Part shown: in pieces, positions 1 through 8,717 of the stretch
Numbering within the stretch: position 1 is the stretch's first letter
Layout of the letters: every line of letters begins with the position of its first letter
Assembly (NCBI GenBank): GCA_009392215.1
Contig: VFGZ01000023.1
Span: 1 to 47,582 of the forward strand
Direction: 5' to 3'
Origin: SAR202 cluster bacterium
GTDB taxonomy: Bacteria > Chloroflexota > Dehalococcoidia > Lucifugimonadales > Lucifugimonadaceae
Length of the DNA: 47,582 bases
The notes under the pieces: generated by a model
The model's database searches: none
What the model saw: only the letters and a program-made list of their open reading frames with translations
Told to the model about the DNA's origin: nothing
Translations under genes and position numbers: made by a program

Positions 1-2162
1 ATGCTTTTTTACGAGCTGCACGTTCTTTCGTAGCAACCGCTGGGGTTGAGATCGAGACACGTGATATTTCACTCGCAGGAAGAATACTGGCACAGTTCCC
101 AGATGTCTTGGGAGATCGTGCCGTTGAGGATGATCTTGCTGAGCTCGGACGATTGGTAGAGCTCCCAGAAGCCAATATCATCAAGCTTCCGAATATAAGC
201 GCTTCGACTCCCCAGATGAAGGCTTGCATTGCCGAGCTCCAGGCGTTGGGTTACTCGATCCCTGATTACCCGGACGACCCGGGAACCGATGCAGAACGAG
301 ATGCTAAGGCTCGTTATGGGAGGGCTATGGGTAGTGCGGTTAACCCGGTTCTCCGACAGGGTAATTCAGATCGACGTGCGCCCAAGGCGGTAAAGGACTT
401 TGCTCGAGCTAATCCATCTGCCCTGGGCGAATGGTCCCCAGACTCGAGGACCCACGTCGCGACCATGTCTGGGGGAGATTTTTTTCATAATGAGCAGTCG
501 ATAACCCTACCATCAGACACCGTGGCCAAAATCGAGCATGTAATGAAAAATGGTGATGTAAAGGTCCTAATGGAATCACTGCCGCTCTTGGGTGGGGAGA
601 TACTCGATGCTACTTTCATGAGCCGGAATGCCTTGGTGGATTTTTTCAAAGCCCAAGTGCGTGATGCAAAGGAGAGAGATCTACTTTATTCGTTGCATTT
701 GAAAGCGACGATGATGAAGGTTTCAGACCCGATTATCTTTGGCCATGGAGTACGTACGTATTTCTCGAATTTATTTTCAAATCATGAGCCCGAGATCAAC
801 GAACTCGGCGCTGATCCAAATAATGGGCTCGGGGATGTTCTTGCGAAGCTTGCCGGCCTAATGCGCGATCCAAACGGGACCATAGTTACTGATTTGGAAA
901 AAGACTTTGCTTCAGGCCCTGGAATTGCAATGGTTGATTCTAGAAAAGGCATTACGAATTTGCACGTCCCCAGCGATGTCATCATCGACGCCTCCATGCC
1001 GCCAATGATTCGAGATTCGGGTCGAATGTGGAATGCTGATAATGAACTACAGGATGTGAAGGCGGTGATCCCTGATTCGACGTATGCAGGGATTTATGAC
1101 GTGACGATCAAGGACTGCCAGGTAAATGGCAAGTTGGATCCTGCGGTTATGGGAACCGTTCCTAACGTGGGCTTGATGGCCCAGGCAGCAGAAGAGTATG
1201 GTTCTCATAACAAGACTTTCGAAATAGAGGCAGCGGGTGTCGTTCGGATCGTTGGTAGTTCCGGCGAAATATTACTTTCGCATGAAGTTGAACAGGGTGA
1301 TATCTGGCGGGCATGCCAGACAAAAGATATTCCCATCAAAGACTGGGTAAAACTTGCCGTTAGGCGATCGAGAGCTACCGGGGCTCCAGCTATTTTCTGG
1401 TTGGACAGTGAGCGGGCACATGATTCCCAGGTCATTCGAAAGGTGGAAGTTTATCTTCAAGGTGAAGATACCGACGGTTTGGATATACGGATCCTGTCAC
1501 CCAAAGATGCCATGCAATTGTCCCTGGATCGTATTCGCAAGGGGCAAGACACAATATCGGTTACAGGCAACGTGCTTCGTGATTACCTGACAGACCTGTT
1601 TCCGATACTCGAGATCGGCACTAGTGCCCGCATGCTATCTATTGTTCCATTGCTTAATGGCGGTGGATTGTTCGAGACCGGTGCAGGTGGTTCTGCCCCA
1701 AAGCATGTGCAACAGTTCCAAGAAGAGGGTCATCTTCGCTGGGATTCACTTGGTGAATACATGGCATTGGCCGCATCTTTACAGCACTTGGGAGAGCAAT
1801 TTGGCAGTGAGGGAGCTGCGATCCTCGGTGACGCGCTTGATGCGGCTACCGGGCAGTACTTGCAAAACGGGCGTTTACCTTCAAGAAAAGTAGGTGAATT
1901 GGATAATCGCGGGGCAACCTTTTACCTGACGATGTACTGGGCACAGGCCTTGGCTGCGCAGGAAACGAACCCAGTTATAGCCGAGCGTTTTGCATCCGTT
2001 GCGGGTCAACTCGTTGCAAACGAGCAGCGGATTATTGATGAAATGAATCACTCGCAGGGTTCTGCTCAGGATTTGGGTGGTTATTACAAGGGTGATGTTG
2101 ATTTGCTTGTAGATGCGATGTGTCCAAGCAAAACATTTAATGAGATTCTCGAGAATATTTAA
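1..2162 (+). CDS. icd: Monomeric NADP-dependent isocitrate dehydrogenase, 5' end cut by the window edge
   Basis: Oxidatively decarboxylates isocitrate to 2-oxoglutarate with NADP in the TCA cycle. The reading frame is open back to position 3. Codons before the first usable start (TTG at 108) still encode typical family sequence ([15 protein letters not shown] at 39-83), so the gene begins left of the window and only about 20 residues are missing. The visible 719 residues plus these match the usual 740 of the monomeric (Icd-II) family, which is unrelated in length to the dimeric enzyme. Recognisable blocks are [13 protein letters not shown], the substrate-serine region HNEQS, and the C-terminal GGYYKGD. 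The stop is TAA at 2160-2162. The next gene lies 168 bases on. Identity is very secure; only the true start is unseen. Confidence 0.95.
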   Translation, partial: AFLRAARSFVATAGVEIETRDISLAGRILAQFPDVLGDRAVEDDLAELGRLVELPEANIIKLPNISASTPQMKACIAELQALGYSIPDYPDDPGTDAERDAKARYGRAMGSAVNPVLRQGNSDRRAPKAVKDFARANPSALGEWSPDSRTHVATMSGGDFFHNEQSITLPSDTVAKIEHVMKNGDVKVLMESLPLLGGEILDATFMSRNALVDFFKAQVRDAKERDLLYSLHLKATMMKVSDPIIFGHGVRTYFSNLFSNHEPEINELGADPNNGLGDVLAKLAGLMRDPNGTIVTDLEKDFASGPGIAMVDSRKGITNLHVPSDVIIDASMPPMIRDSGRMWNADNELQDVKAVIPDSTYAGIYDVTIKDCQVNGKLDPAVMGTVPNVGLMAQAAEEYGSHNKTFEIEAAGVVRIVGSSGEILLSHEVEQGDIWRACQTKDIPIKDWVKLAVRRSRATGAPAIFWLDSERAHDSQVIRKVEVYLQGEDTDGLDIRILSPKDAMQLSLDRIRKGQDTISVTGNVLRDYLTDLFPILEIGTSARMLSIVPLLNGGGLFETGAGGSAPKHVQQFQEEGHLRWDSLGEYMALAASLQHLGEQFGSEGAAILGDALDAATGQYLQNGRLPSRKVGELDNRGATFYLTMYWAQALAAQETNPVIAERFASVAGQLVANEQRIIDEMNHSQGSAQDLGGYYKGDVDLLVDAMCPSKTFNEILENI

Positions 2163-2330
2163 CGCGTCTTCGACGTTGCTGGGCCTGCGATGGTCTGCGA
2201 AAATCCAATCATTACCGGCAATATGGGTTCGACTGCCGTGCGTGATGTGCAACAATGCACCTCAACAAACGCTGAAGAAATTTTCGATCTCAGATGAGTC
2301 TCAAGTACTTGGAAATGGAGACACTGCCAT

Positions 2331-3080
2331 ATGAACGCCGTTAAGGATTTATTGAAGTCCGGACAGACCGTTGTGGGGACGTCTGGTTCGATCTATGGTG
2401 ACATGACCATGTTGGGCGATTCCGGATTCGATTTCTTGATGTTCGATACGCAGCATACGCCCGTGGAAATTAAGCAGTTGAATCCTGCTATCCAGAGTAT
2501 GCGGGGTACGAAGGCAGCACCTATCGTAAGGGTAAGTTCGAACCGCGATGATCTTGTTTGTTTTGCTTTGGATGCTGGGGCTAGGGGTATTGTTGCGCCC
2601 ATGATCAATACAAGGGAAGAAGCCCACGCCTTGGTTCGTGCCTGTAAATACGCTCCGGACGGCGATCGCAGCAACTCGGGTGTGCGTGGCGAGTGGGGAG
2701 AGATAGAGAATTACCGCGACTACCTCGACACAGTGAATGAAGAACTTCTAATCATTCCCATGATCGAGACACAAAGAGCTATAGATAACATCGAAGAAAT
2801 TCTTCGTGTTCCAGGGATAGATGTGCTCTTGGTAGGTCCGTCGGATCTTTCCATTGAACTCGGGGTTCCCCTTGATTATTCCTCTGATATTTACCAGGGT
2901 GGACTGGACAAGATTGCTGCTGCTTGCGAGAAGCATGGTGTTGTTCCAGGCATGTACTTTATTCCTCCTGACATGGATCCGAATTTTTTCGTAGAAAAGG
3001 GATTCAAGTTCTTCACGATCCCTTGGGCTAAGTGGGCAACTGAAGGCATTCGAAATGGCCTTGCTGGGATCACCCGGTAA
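2331..3080 (+). CDS. HpcH/HpaI-family class II aldolase (paralogue 1)
   Basis: A metal-dependent pyruvate-type aldolase that cleaves 2-keto-3-deoxy or 4-hydroxy-2-oxo acids to pyruvate and an aldehyde; relatives include HpcH, GarL and RhmA. The 249 residues form a TIM barrel with the family's active-site set: general-base His42 (FDTQH), enolate-binding Arg67 (APIVRV), metal ligands Glu146 (IPMIET) and Asp172 (GPSDLS). The ATG at 2331 has GGAG about 10 bases upstream. Its stop overlaps the start of the next gene by one base (TAATG), so the two are probably translated together. The exact substrate cannot be read from sequence. The family call is strong; any specific EC number would be a guess. 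Confidence 0.9.
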   Translation: MNAVKDLLKSGQTVVGTSGSIYGDMTMLGDSGFDFLMFDTQHTPVEIKQLNPAIQSMRGTKAAPIVRVSSNRDDLVCFALDAGARGIVAPMINTREEAHALVRACKYAPDGDRSNSGVRGEWGEIENYRDYLDTVNEELLIIPMIETQRAIDNIEEILRVPGIDVLLVGPSDLSIELGVPLDYSSDIYQGGLDKIAAACEKHGVVPGMYFIPPDMDPNFFVEKGFKFFTIPWAKWATEGIRNGLAGITR

Positions 3081-4135
3081 TGGCTAAAAGTGATGTAGCA
3101 GGTAAAGCCCTTACTGTACTTGGCCCTGTTGATCCGACAGAACTGGGCGTGGTTATAACCCACGAGCACTTGCTGATAGATCTCGGCATAGTATTCGTTG
3201 AGCCCGATACCCAAGAAGGCCTGGACCTGGCCGACGAACCGGTTGGTATAGATAACCTAGGGTGGCTTAGGGTTAATTGGTCTTCAAGCAGGGATAACCT
3301 CGTTCAGACGGATATCTCCCTCGCAACGAGCGAAGCTGCTCGCTATAAGGCAGCAGGTGGGGGTACGTTGGTTGATGTTACAAGCATCGGTATCGATCGT
3401 AATCCCATGGCATTGTCAAAGATAAGCAGTGAGACCGGGCTTCATGTTGTGATGGGCGCAGGATACTACGTTGATCCTGCGCTTCCACCGGATTTTTCCG
3501 CAAAACCACTCGACACCATAACCGAGGAGATCGTGCGAGATGTCCAGATAGGTGTTGGTAATACCGGTATTCGGAGTGGCATCATCGGTGAGATTGGCTG
3601 TTCGTGGCCGTGGACTGATAACGAGAAAAAATCAGTTGCAGCTTCGGTCGCAGCACAGTCTGAGACCGGCGCTCCTTTGTTGATACACCCTGGACGAGAT
3701 CAGAAGGCACCTATTGAAATCATTAAATTTATTCAAGACGAAGGTGGAGACCTAGACCGCACGGTCATGGCTCATGTGGATATCCGTATTTACGACCATG
3801 AAATTCTTCGTGAGTTAGCCGCCACCGGTGTTTATATTGAATACGACACATTCGGCCTTGAATCCCCGTTTCCACCGCACGCTCCCGATACTTACATGCC
3901 TTCCGATTACCAGCGGATCGAGCAATTGATTAGGTTGATTGATGAAGGTCATTTGGAACGGCTAGTCCTTGCACACGATAATTGCACCAAGCATCGGCTG
4001 CGGGCATTCGGGGGACATGGTTTTGATCATATTCTTACAACTATTACAGCATGGATGAAGCGCCAAGGAATGTCCCAGCATCAAATAGACACGTTGTTAA
4101 TCGAAAATCCTCGCAGGATTTTGACGTTCGCTTGA
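3080..4135 (+). CDS. Phosphotriesterase-family (Php/PTER-like) metal hydrolase
   Basis: A 351-residue amidohydrolase-superfamily protein of the phosphotriesterase-related group. The full binuclear metal site is visible: His28 and His30 (THEH), a likely bridging Glu171 (IGEIG) where true phosphotriesterases have a carboxylated Lys, His203 (IHPGR), His232 (MAHVD) and Asp300 (LAHDN). Glu as bridging ligand points to the Php/PTER branch rather than organophosphate hydrolases. Known relatives are lactonases, and mammalian PTER is reported to hydrolyse N-acetyltaurine. The start overlaps the stop of the aldolase by one base, suggesting a shared pathway, for instance lactone opening before aldol cleavage; that link is inference. 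Followed by a convergent aldolase gene. Confidence 0.88.
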   Translation: MAKSDVAGKALTVLGPVDPTELGVVITHEHLLIDLGIVFVEPDTQEGLDLADEPVGIDNLGWLRVNWSSSRDNLVQTDISLATSEAARYKAAGGGTLVDVTSIGIDRNPMALSKISSETGLHVVMGAGYYVDPALPPDFSAKPLDTITEEIVRDVQIGVGNTGIRSGIIGEIGCSWPWTDNEKKSVAASVAAQSETGAPLLIHPGRDQKAPIEIIKFIQDEGGDLDRTVMAHVDIRIYDHEILRELAATGVYIEYDTFGLESPFPPHAPDTYMPSDYQRIEQLIRLIDEGHLERLVLAHDNCTKHRLRAFGGHGFDHILTTITAWMKRQGMSQHQIDTLLIENPRRILTFA

Positions 4136-4178
4136 TCCTTTTGTTGCATCGCTAAGTGGATGTTCGATGATTCTTACA

Positions 4179-4199
4179 TGCAATTCTTGATCGATTGCA
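4179..4199. terminator. Possible weak convergent stem-loop
   Basis: A 6-bp inverted repeat (TGCAAT / ATTGCA) with a 9-base loop lies in the 86-base gap between the convergent stops at 4135 and 4222. There is no clear T run on either side, so termination activity is doubtful. Confidence 0.28.
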
Positions 4200-4221
4200 A
4201 GGTAAATAGTTTCGCTTGTCG

Positions 4222-5013
4222 TTACCTGTAGGCATCTAGTGCACGCTCTGCAGCATCCCTGAGTAATTGATACTCGGTTTCCCTGGTTGGGCCGAATAAC
4301 TGGATGCCGCGTTTTTTTTGTTGCGCGTATTCTGTTTTGTTGGAAGGAAACTCTGCAGGCTCGACCGCAACACCGTTAGCCAGCGCAATTTCTATAACGC
4401 TTTCCATGGCGGAAAGGACCTCTGGATGTTGCCACCCGCCATGGAATCCCATGCTCGCTGCCAGATCTCCGGGCCCGAATATCACTCCATCTACGTGTTC
4501 ATTCGCAATTACTTGTTCGGCGTTTTCAACACCTTTTCGGGATTCAATTTTTAGCATCAACATGGTTGCTTGGTTTGCTTCTCGACAGTATTGCTCGGCA
4601 TCGGCATTTTGGTAATCGACGTTTGCTCCCATGAATAGTGCTCGTTCGCCGATGGGTGGATACTTCATCCAGCGCACCATATCGTCGACTTGTTTTGATG
4701 TTTCCGCATGGCAAAGGTTGATTCCGAGTGCTCCTGCATCGAGGAGCCGAGACACCAGCATCCGATCGGTAGTTGGGACGGTAATTATTGGACTCAGCTC
4801 ATTGTCACGGGCGCTGATTATGAAGTTTGTAAGCGTATATTCATCGTGTAGAACGTGCTCGGTTTCTATCATCAGCATGTCGTATCCGGTTTGCTTTACG
4901 ATTTTAATAACTGACGGTCGTAGGGTCTCGAATACATTGAAGATCAAAACAGGCTTATTGGATTTGAGCAGGGTCTTTGCGGGATTATTGATGGTTGCTG
5001 AGGGGTCACTCAT
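4222..5013 (-). CDS. HpcH/HpaI-family aldolase-like protein lacking the substrate Arg (paralogue 2)
   Basis: A 263-residue TIM-barrel protein of the HpcH/HpaI family. The general-base His53 (ETEH) and metal ligands Glu157 (LKIES) and Asp183 (GPGDLA) are present. The Arg that holds the pyruvate enolate (Arg67 in paralogue 1, inside an IVRV block) is replaced by Thr78 (IITV). The following segment, normally a GxRG-type substrate loop after YPPxG, is also changed (GERALFMG). It may therefore act on a different substrate or do a non-aldolase reaction. It is convergent with the hydrolase gene and stands alone on its strand. The family call is strong, the function open. Confidence 0.85.
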   Translation of the reverse strand: MSDPSATINNPAKTLLKSNKPVLIFNVFETLRPSVIKIVKQTGYDMLMIETEHVLHDEYTLTNFIISARDNELSPIITVPTTDRMLVSRLLDAGALGINLCHAETSKQVDDMVRWMKYPPIGERALFMGANVDYQNADAEQYCREANQATMLMLKIESRKGVENAEQVIANEHVDGVIFGPGDLAASMGFHGGWQHPEVLSAMESVIEIALANGVAVEPAEFPSNKTEYAQQKKRGIQLFGPTRETEYQLLRDAAERALDAYR

Positions 5014-5134
5014 CGTTTATCTCCGGTTTAGGATGAAATTTGAAGTTTTCGTCTGGTCTAAATAAGCTGGCTCTTTCATGGTTGTCAAATAATAACTGGA
5101 CTTTGTTGTGGGATGTTGATGTTTTAAATAACAA

Positions 5135-5161
5135 GCCCTCGATTATTTCAAATGCGAGGGC
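5135..5161 (-). terminator. Rho-independent terminator after sodN
   Basis: The inverted repeat GCCCTCG / CGAGGGC (7 bp, GC-rich) has a 13-base loop. On the minus strand it is followed by the T-rich TTGTTATTT. It sits 28 bases beyond the sodN stop, in the right orientation to end that transcript. Confidence 0.75.
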
Positions 5162-5188
5162 CTGATTGAATTTAACGCCTAAAGCATA

Positions 5189-5617
5189 TTATTTTTTGCT
5201 GTCTGTGAATGCCTGGCCGATTTCTTCAAGTGCGGCTTTGAATTCTATGGCCTTCGCCATGTCTACATGCTGTTTAACATGTGAACCGAGCTTGCAGGCT
5301 TCCCATACCTTGGTGTGGAGGTTTGGGTTTGCAGCTAGGTGCTCTGGCTTGAAATAGTCGGTCCAGATAACGAGAATGTCATCTTTGGCTTTGGTAGCGT
5401 GTTCTTCTTTGGCCGCGACGTAACGTGCAAAAGAATTGTGCTCTGCAACGCTGGATGGAGTACCCATCTCTTCGATTAACTCTGTCATTCGGATTACAGT
5501 TTGTGCTGCTTGGATGGCATCACGGGGGTCGTAAATGCCGCATGGGATGTCACAATGGGCATCTGCTATTCCGATAGGGAGTATACGGTCGGTGATTCTT
5601 GAAATTGTTCGAAACAT
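5189..5617 (-). CDS. sodN: Nickel superoxide dismutase precursor
   Basis: Converts superoxide to oxygen and hydrogen peroxide with a nickel centre. The 142-residue precursor has a 20-residue leader ending IGIADA, then the nickel hook HCDIPCGIYDP. His21, Cys22 and Cys26 become His1, Cys2 and Cys6 of the mature enzyme after the leader is removed. The mature length of about 122 residues fits the family (about 117 in Streptomyces). The leader is not a hydrophobic export signal, which agrees with a cytoplasmic enzyme cut by a dedicated peptidase, and that peptidase gene is divergent next door. GAGG lies about 10 bases upstream of the ATG. A rho-independent terminator follows. Identity is very secure. 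Confidence 0.96.
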   Translation of the reverse strand: MFRTISRITDRILPIGIADAHCDIPCGIYDPRDAIQAAQTVIRMTELIEEMGTPSSVAEHNSFARYVAAKEEHATKAKDDILVIWTDYFKPEHLAANPNLHTKVWEACKLGSHVKQHVDMAKAIEFKAALEEIGQAFTDSKK

Positions 5618-5716
5618 GATTCTTTATCCTCGAAAAATGAGGGCTCGCATTAGACTTGCAAGCCTCTTGCTGTCGATTGGCCAGACAAATCTAACACGTA
5701 GAAACGCGATTCTCAC

Positions 5717-6163
5717 TTGAATTCACTAGTTAACTCGCTAATTGAGTTGTTATCGATCCAATTTGTTAAGGTTCGAGGTAGCAGCATGGAACCAGCGATT
5801 ATCGGTGGTTCGTGGGTAATTTCGTTTAGGCTAGGATTTAGACGTAGAGTGCCTGTTAGGTTCGACGTTGTACGCCTTGAAGACCCTAAGATGTCAGGGC
5901 ACTGGATATTGAAACGTATCGTTGGATTACCTGGCGAACAAGTCTTATTGAAAGATGGAGAATTATTTATCGACGGGCAGTCAATTGCTGATACCTACGC
6001 CCACTACGCACAAATTTCATCCGATAAATTCGAATGGTGGCCTACTAATGATGAGTACGTCGTGCTCGGTGATAACCGGTTGTTTTCGACTGATAGTCGC
6101 AAGTTTGGACCGATAAAGCGTTCGGCTATTCGTGGACGCGTTAAAATCAACCAGAGCACCTAG
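5717..6163 (+). CDS. sodX: Nickel-type superoxide dismutase maturation protease (S26 family)
   Basis: A small signal-peptidase-I-like serine protease expected to remove the SodN leader so that His1 can bind nickel. Visible family boxes are the Ser nucleophile Ser23 (GSSMEP), the Lys general base Lys66 (WILKRIVGLPGE) and the GDNR..S.DSR box near residues 115-125. Unlike normal LepB there is no clear N-terminal membrane anchor, which fits a cytoplasmic substrate. The start is taken at TTG 5717; a second in-frame TTG at 5747 would also keep the active Ser, and neither has a good Shine-Dalgarno. It is divergent from sodN across 99 bases, so the pair may share control. The S26 call is firm; the SodX role rests on context. 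Confidence 0.9.
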   Translation: MNSLVNSLIELLSIQFVKVRGSSMEPAIIGGSWVISFRLGFRRRVPVRFDVVRLEDPKMSGHWILKRIVGLPGEQVLLKDGELFIDGQSIADTYAHYAQISSDKFEWWPTNDEYVVLGDNRLFSTDSRKFGPIKRSAIRGRVKINQST

Positions 6164-6205
6164 CTTTACGGTATTCATATCACTTGCAGAGTTTTTGTTG
6201 TTAAA

Positions 6206-7186
6206 TCAACCCTTGGCTAGGATCTTGGCAGCTTGGACTGCACTGTAGGTGATGATTAGATCCGCACCGGCGCGTTTGATGGAAGTTAGGATTTCCATCA
6301 TCGATCGCTCCTGGTCTAACCACCCGGCTTGCCCAGCGGCGGCAATCATCGAGTATTCACCACTGACGTTATAAGCTGCTATCGGCGTGTCGAACTGCAG
6401 TGATGCCTGCTTGATAACGTCTAGGTACGCCAGTGCTGGTTTTACCATTACGAGGTCCGCCCCCTCTTCAATATCAGCAGCGATTTCCCGCATCGCTTCT
6501 CGACCTTGTGTCGGTGCCATCTGGTAGCTGTTCCTATCGCCGAATCTAGGGGCGGATTCTGCTGCGATGCGGAACGGACCATAGAATGCAGATGCGTACT
6601 TGGCGGAATATCCCATGATCGGAATATTTGAGAAATTATTTTCGTCTAGAGCTGACCGAATGGCAGCGACCTGTCCGTCCATCATCGCTGATGGGGCCAC
6701 CATATCCGCCCCAGCTTGAGCATGCGAAATGGCAGTTTTTGCAAGTATCGGCAGTGTGGCCTGGTTATCAACATCCTCTCCGGCGAGGACCCCACAATGG
6801 CCGTGATCTGTGTACTCACATAGGCAAACATCAGTAATTACATAGGTGTCTGGTGATGCTTTCTTTATGGCAGAGACCGCTTGTTGTACGGCTTCACCTT
6901 GTGAACTAGAACTCGAACCCGTTAAGTCTTTGTTCTTCGGGATTCCGAATAGCAGAACGGATTTCACTCCGAGTTCTTTTGCTTTTAAGGTCTCTTCCAC
7001 CGCCATATCTACCGACATCTGGTTGATGTCGGGCATGGGTGCTATAGGAGTTTTTACACCCGTTCCGTTGACGATGAACATCGGGTATATGAACTCGGAA
7101 GCTGAAAGGCGGTTTTCATTGAGCATCTCGCGTAGCGTCGGGTTGCGACGTAATCGTCTGATGTTAGCGTAATGATTGTTTGTCAT
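6206..7186 (-). CDS. hemB: Porphobilinogen synthase (5-aminolevulinate dehydratase)
   Basis: Condenses two 5-aminolevulinate molecules to porphobilinogen, the first common step of tetrapyrrole synthesis. The 326 residues match the family length. Two Schiff-base lysines are visible, Lys196 (YSAKYAS) and Lys249 (VMVKPALAYLD). The catalytic zinc cysteines are Cys121, Cys123 and Cys131 (CLCEYTDHGHC), so this is a zinc-type rather than magnesium-only enzyme. It is the last gene of the minus-strand tetrapyrrole run, starting 13 bases after the CobA-HemD stop. No strong ribosome site is visible, in keeping with translation coupled to the gene before it. Identity is secure. Confidence 0.96.
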   Translation of the reverse strand: MTNNHYANIRRLRRNPTLREMLNENRLSASEFIYPMFIVNGTGVKTPIAPMPDINQMSVDMAVEETLKAKELGVKSVLLFGIPKNKDLTGSSSSSQGEAVQQAVSAIKKASPDTYVITDVCLCEYTDHGHCGVLAGEDVDNQATLPILAKTAISHAQAGADMVAPSAMMDGQVAAIRSALDENNFSNIPIMGYSAKYASAFYGPFRIAAESAPRFGDRNSYQMAPTQGREAMREIAADIEEGADLVMVKPALAYLDVIKQASLQFDTPIAAYNVSGEYSMIAAAGQAGWLDQERSMMEILTSIKRAGADLIITYSAVQAAKILAKG

Positions 7187-7199
7187 TTGGATTTCGGTT

Positions 7200-8714
7200 T
7201 CATTCGAGATGTTTAGTGATTGCTTTCACTATGCCGTCAGTCGACTGCTCCTCGGCCTGCAGGTCTACATTTACGCCTAGTTCCCTGGCTGTTTGTGCGG
7301 TGATGGGGCCAATTATGACCGTTTTGCTGGTGTTAATCAGGTCAGGATTACCGCACATTAGATCAACGAGGTTCTTGACCGTTGATGAACTGGTGAAAGT
7401 GGTGAAATCTACGCCTTCTTCGTAGGCTTTCGCGGCGAGTTCGCCGGTATCCTCGGGCGATTCTGTTGAATACGCGGTTATTTCGTCCACGGTTGAACCG
7501 ATGTCGCGGAGACCTTTTGCCAGGGTTTCACGTCCAATTTCGGATCTTGGGAACAACACTTTTTGGGGAGTTGGTATTTCTTTTTTCAGTGAATCTACAA
7601 GTTCCCTAGCAAGGTACTGGGAGGGCATTAAATCGGCCATGATACCTAGCTCGGAAAGAGCGTTCGCAGTAGAAGGTCCGTTTACGGCGAATTTCATATG
7701 TGCAAATACTCGCGAGTCTATCCCTAGATCAACCATACGCTCGCCAACACCTCGAACCGCGTTCGAACTTGTGAGCACCATCCAGTCATATTTCGCAATA
7801 TTTTCAAGAGCTTTGTCCAACGGTTTCGTATCATGTAGAGGAACGATTTTGATGCTTGGGTATTCAAGCACTTCTGCACCAAGGTTCTCTAATTTTTCTA
7901 CTAGCTTGCTTGCTTGTGAACGCGCACGGGTGACAAGAATTCTCTTACCGAACAGGGGTTTCTTGTCGAACCATGCCATTGCTTCCCGTAGACCGGTGAC
8001 TTCGCCGATAACAAGAGCAACCGGGGGACCCATATTGAGTTCTGCGCCCATTTCGGCAATCTTGCATATGGGCCCCGTGGCGACCCGTTGCCTGGCAGTG
8101 GTACCCCATTGGATTAATGCAGCAGGGCGTTCGTCTGGAACTCCTCGGGTAGAAAGCGCAGTCACGATATCATTTATGTTGTTCCATGCCATTACGAAAA
8201 CGAGTGTGCCCGGCATGGCGGCTAACGCGTCCCAGTTGATTGTTGAATCGGTTTTATTAGGATCTTCGCTGCCTGTAACGATGGTTAGGGAGGTTGCGAT
8301 CCCACGCTGGGTTACTGGAATACCGGCGTAGGCAGGCGCTGCGATAGTCGAAGAAATTCCGGGAACTACTTCCCATTGGATACCAGCTTTAACGAGGTCT
8401 AATACTTCTTCACCACCGCGTCCGAATACGAAGGGATCACCGCCCTTAAGTCGGCAAACTGTCTTACCCTTCGATCCTAGATCGACCAATAATTGGTTTA
8501 TCCCCTTTTGTGTCATTCGGTGATTACCTGGGCTTTTTCCAACGTCATACATCTCCGCACTTGCCCGGGCTTCTAGCAGGAGGCGGGGAGAAACAAGGCG
8601 ATCAAAGACGATAACGTCTGCAGTGCGGAGTATGTCGAGACCTTTTACTGTGATAAGTGATGGGTCACCTGGCCCGGCACCCACCAAATAAACTCTGCCT
8701 GTCTTACTTGGCAT
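7200..8714 (-). CDS. cobA-hemD: Fused uroporphyrinogen-III C-methyltransferase / uroporphyrinogen-III synthase
   Basis: A bifunctional 504-residue protein. Residues 1 to about 250 are the SAM-dependent methyltransferase: YLVGAGPGDPSLIT at the N terminus, then the conserved GGDPFVFGRGGEE and VVPGISS. This half makes precorrin-2. Residues from about 255 to the end are HemD-like (GKRILVTRARSQASKL, LTSSNAVRG, TFTSSSTVKNL) and close the ring to uroporphyrinogen III. This fusion is known in Firmicutes, Actinobacteria and Chloroflexota. It starts 3 bases after the hemC stop and is followed 13 bases later by hemB. With the neighbouring precorrin-2 dehydrogenase it gives a sirohaem branch. Both halves look intact. 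Confidence 0.94.
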   Translation of the reverse strand: MPSKTGRVYLVGAGPGDPSLITVKGLDILRTADVIVFDRLVSPRLLLEARASAEMYDVGKSPGNHRMTQKGINQLLVDLGSKGKTVCRLKGGDPFVFGRGGEEVLDLVKAGIQWEVVPGISSTIAAPAYAGIPVTQRGIATSLTIVTGSEDPNKTDSTINWDALAAMPGTLVFVMAWNNINDIVTALSTRGVPDERPAALIQWGTTARQRVATGPICKIAEMGAELNMGPPVALVIGEVTGLREAMAWFDKKPLFGKRILVTRARSQASKLVEKLENLGAEVLEYPSIKIVPLHDTKPLDKALENIAKYDWMVLTSSNAVRGVGERMVDLGIDSRVFAHMKFAVNGPSTANALSELGIMADLMPSQYLARELVDSLKKEIPTPQKVLFPRSEIGRETLAKGLRDIGSTVDEITAYSTESPEDTGELAAKAYEEGVDFTTFTSSSTVKNLVDLMCGNPDLINTSKTVIIGPITAQTARELGVNVDLQAEEQSTDGIVKAITKHLE

Positions 8715-8717
8715 TGA

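Noticed and set aside
2113-2334. 73-residue plus-strand frame between icd and the aldolase, ending in an ATGA overlap
   Set aside because: It begins inside icd in another frame, has low-complexity content with no recognisable motif, and the overlap with the next start can arise by chance.
7501-8331. 276-residue plus-strand frame opposite cobA-hemD
   Set aside because: Antisense shadow of a well-conserved gene; Ser/Arg-rich translation without family features.
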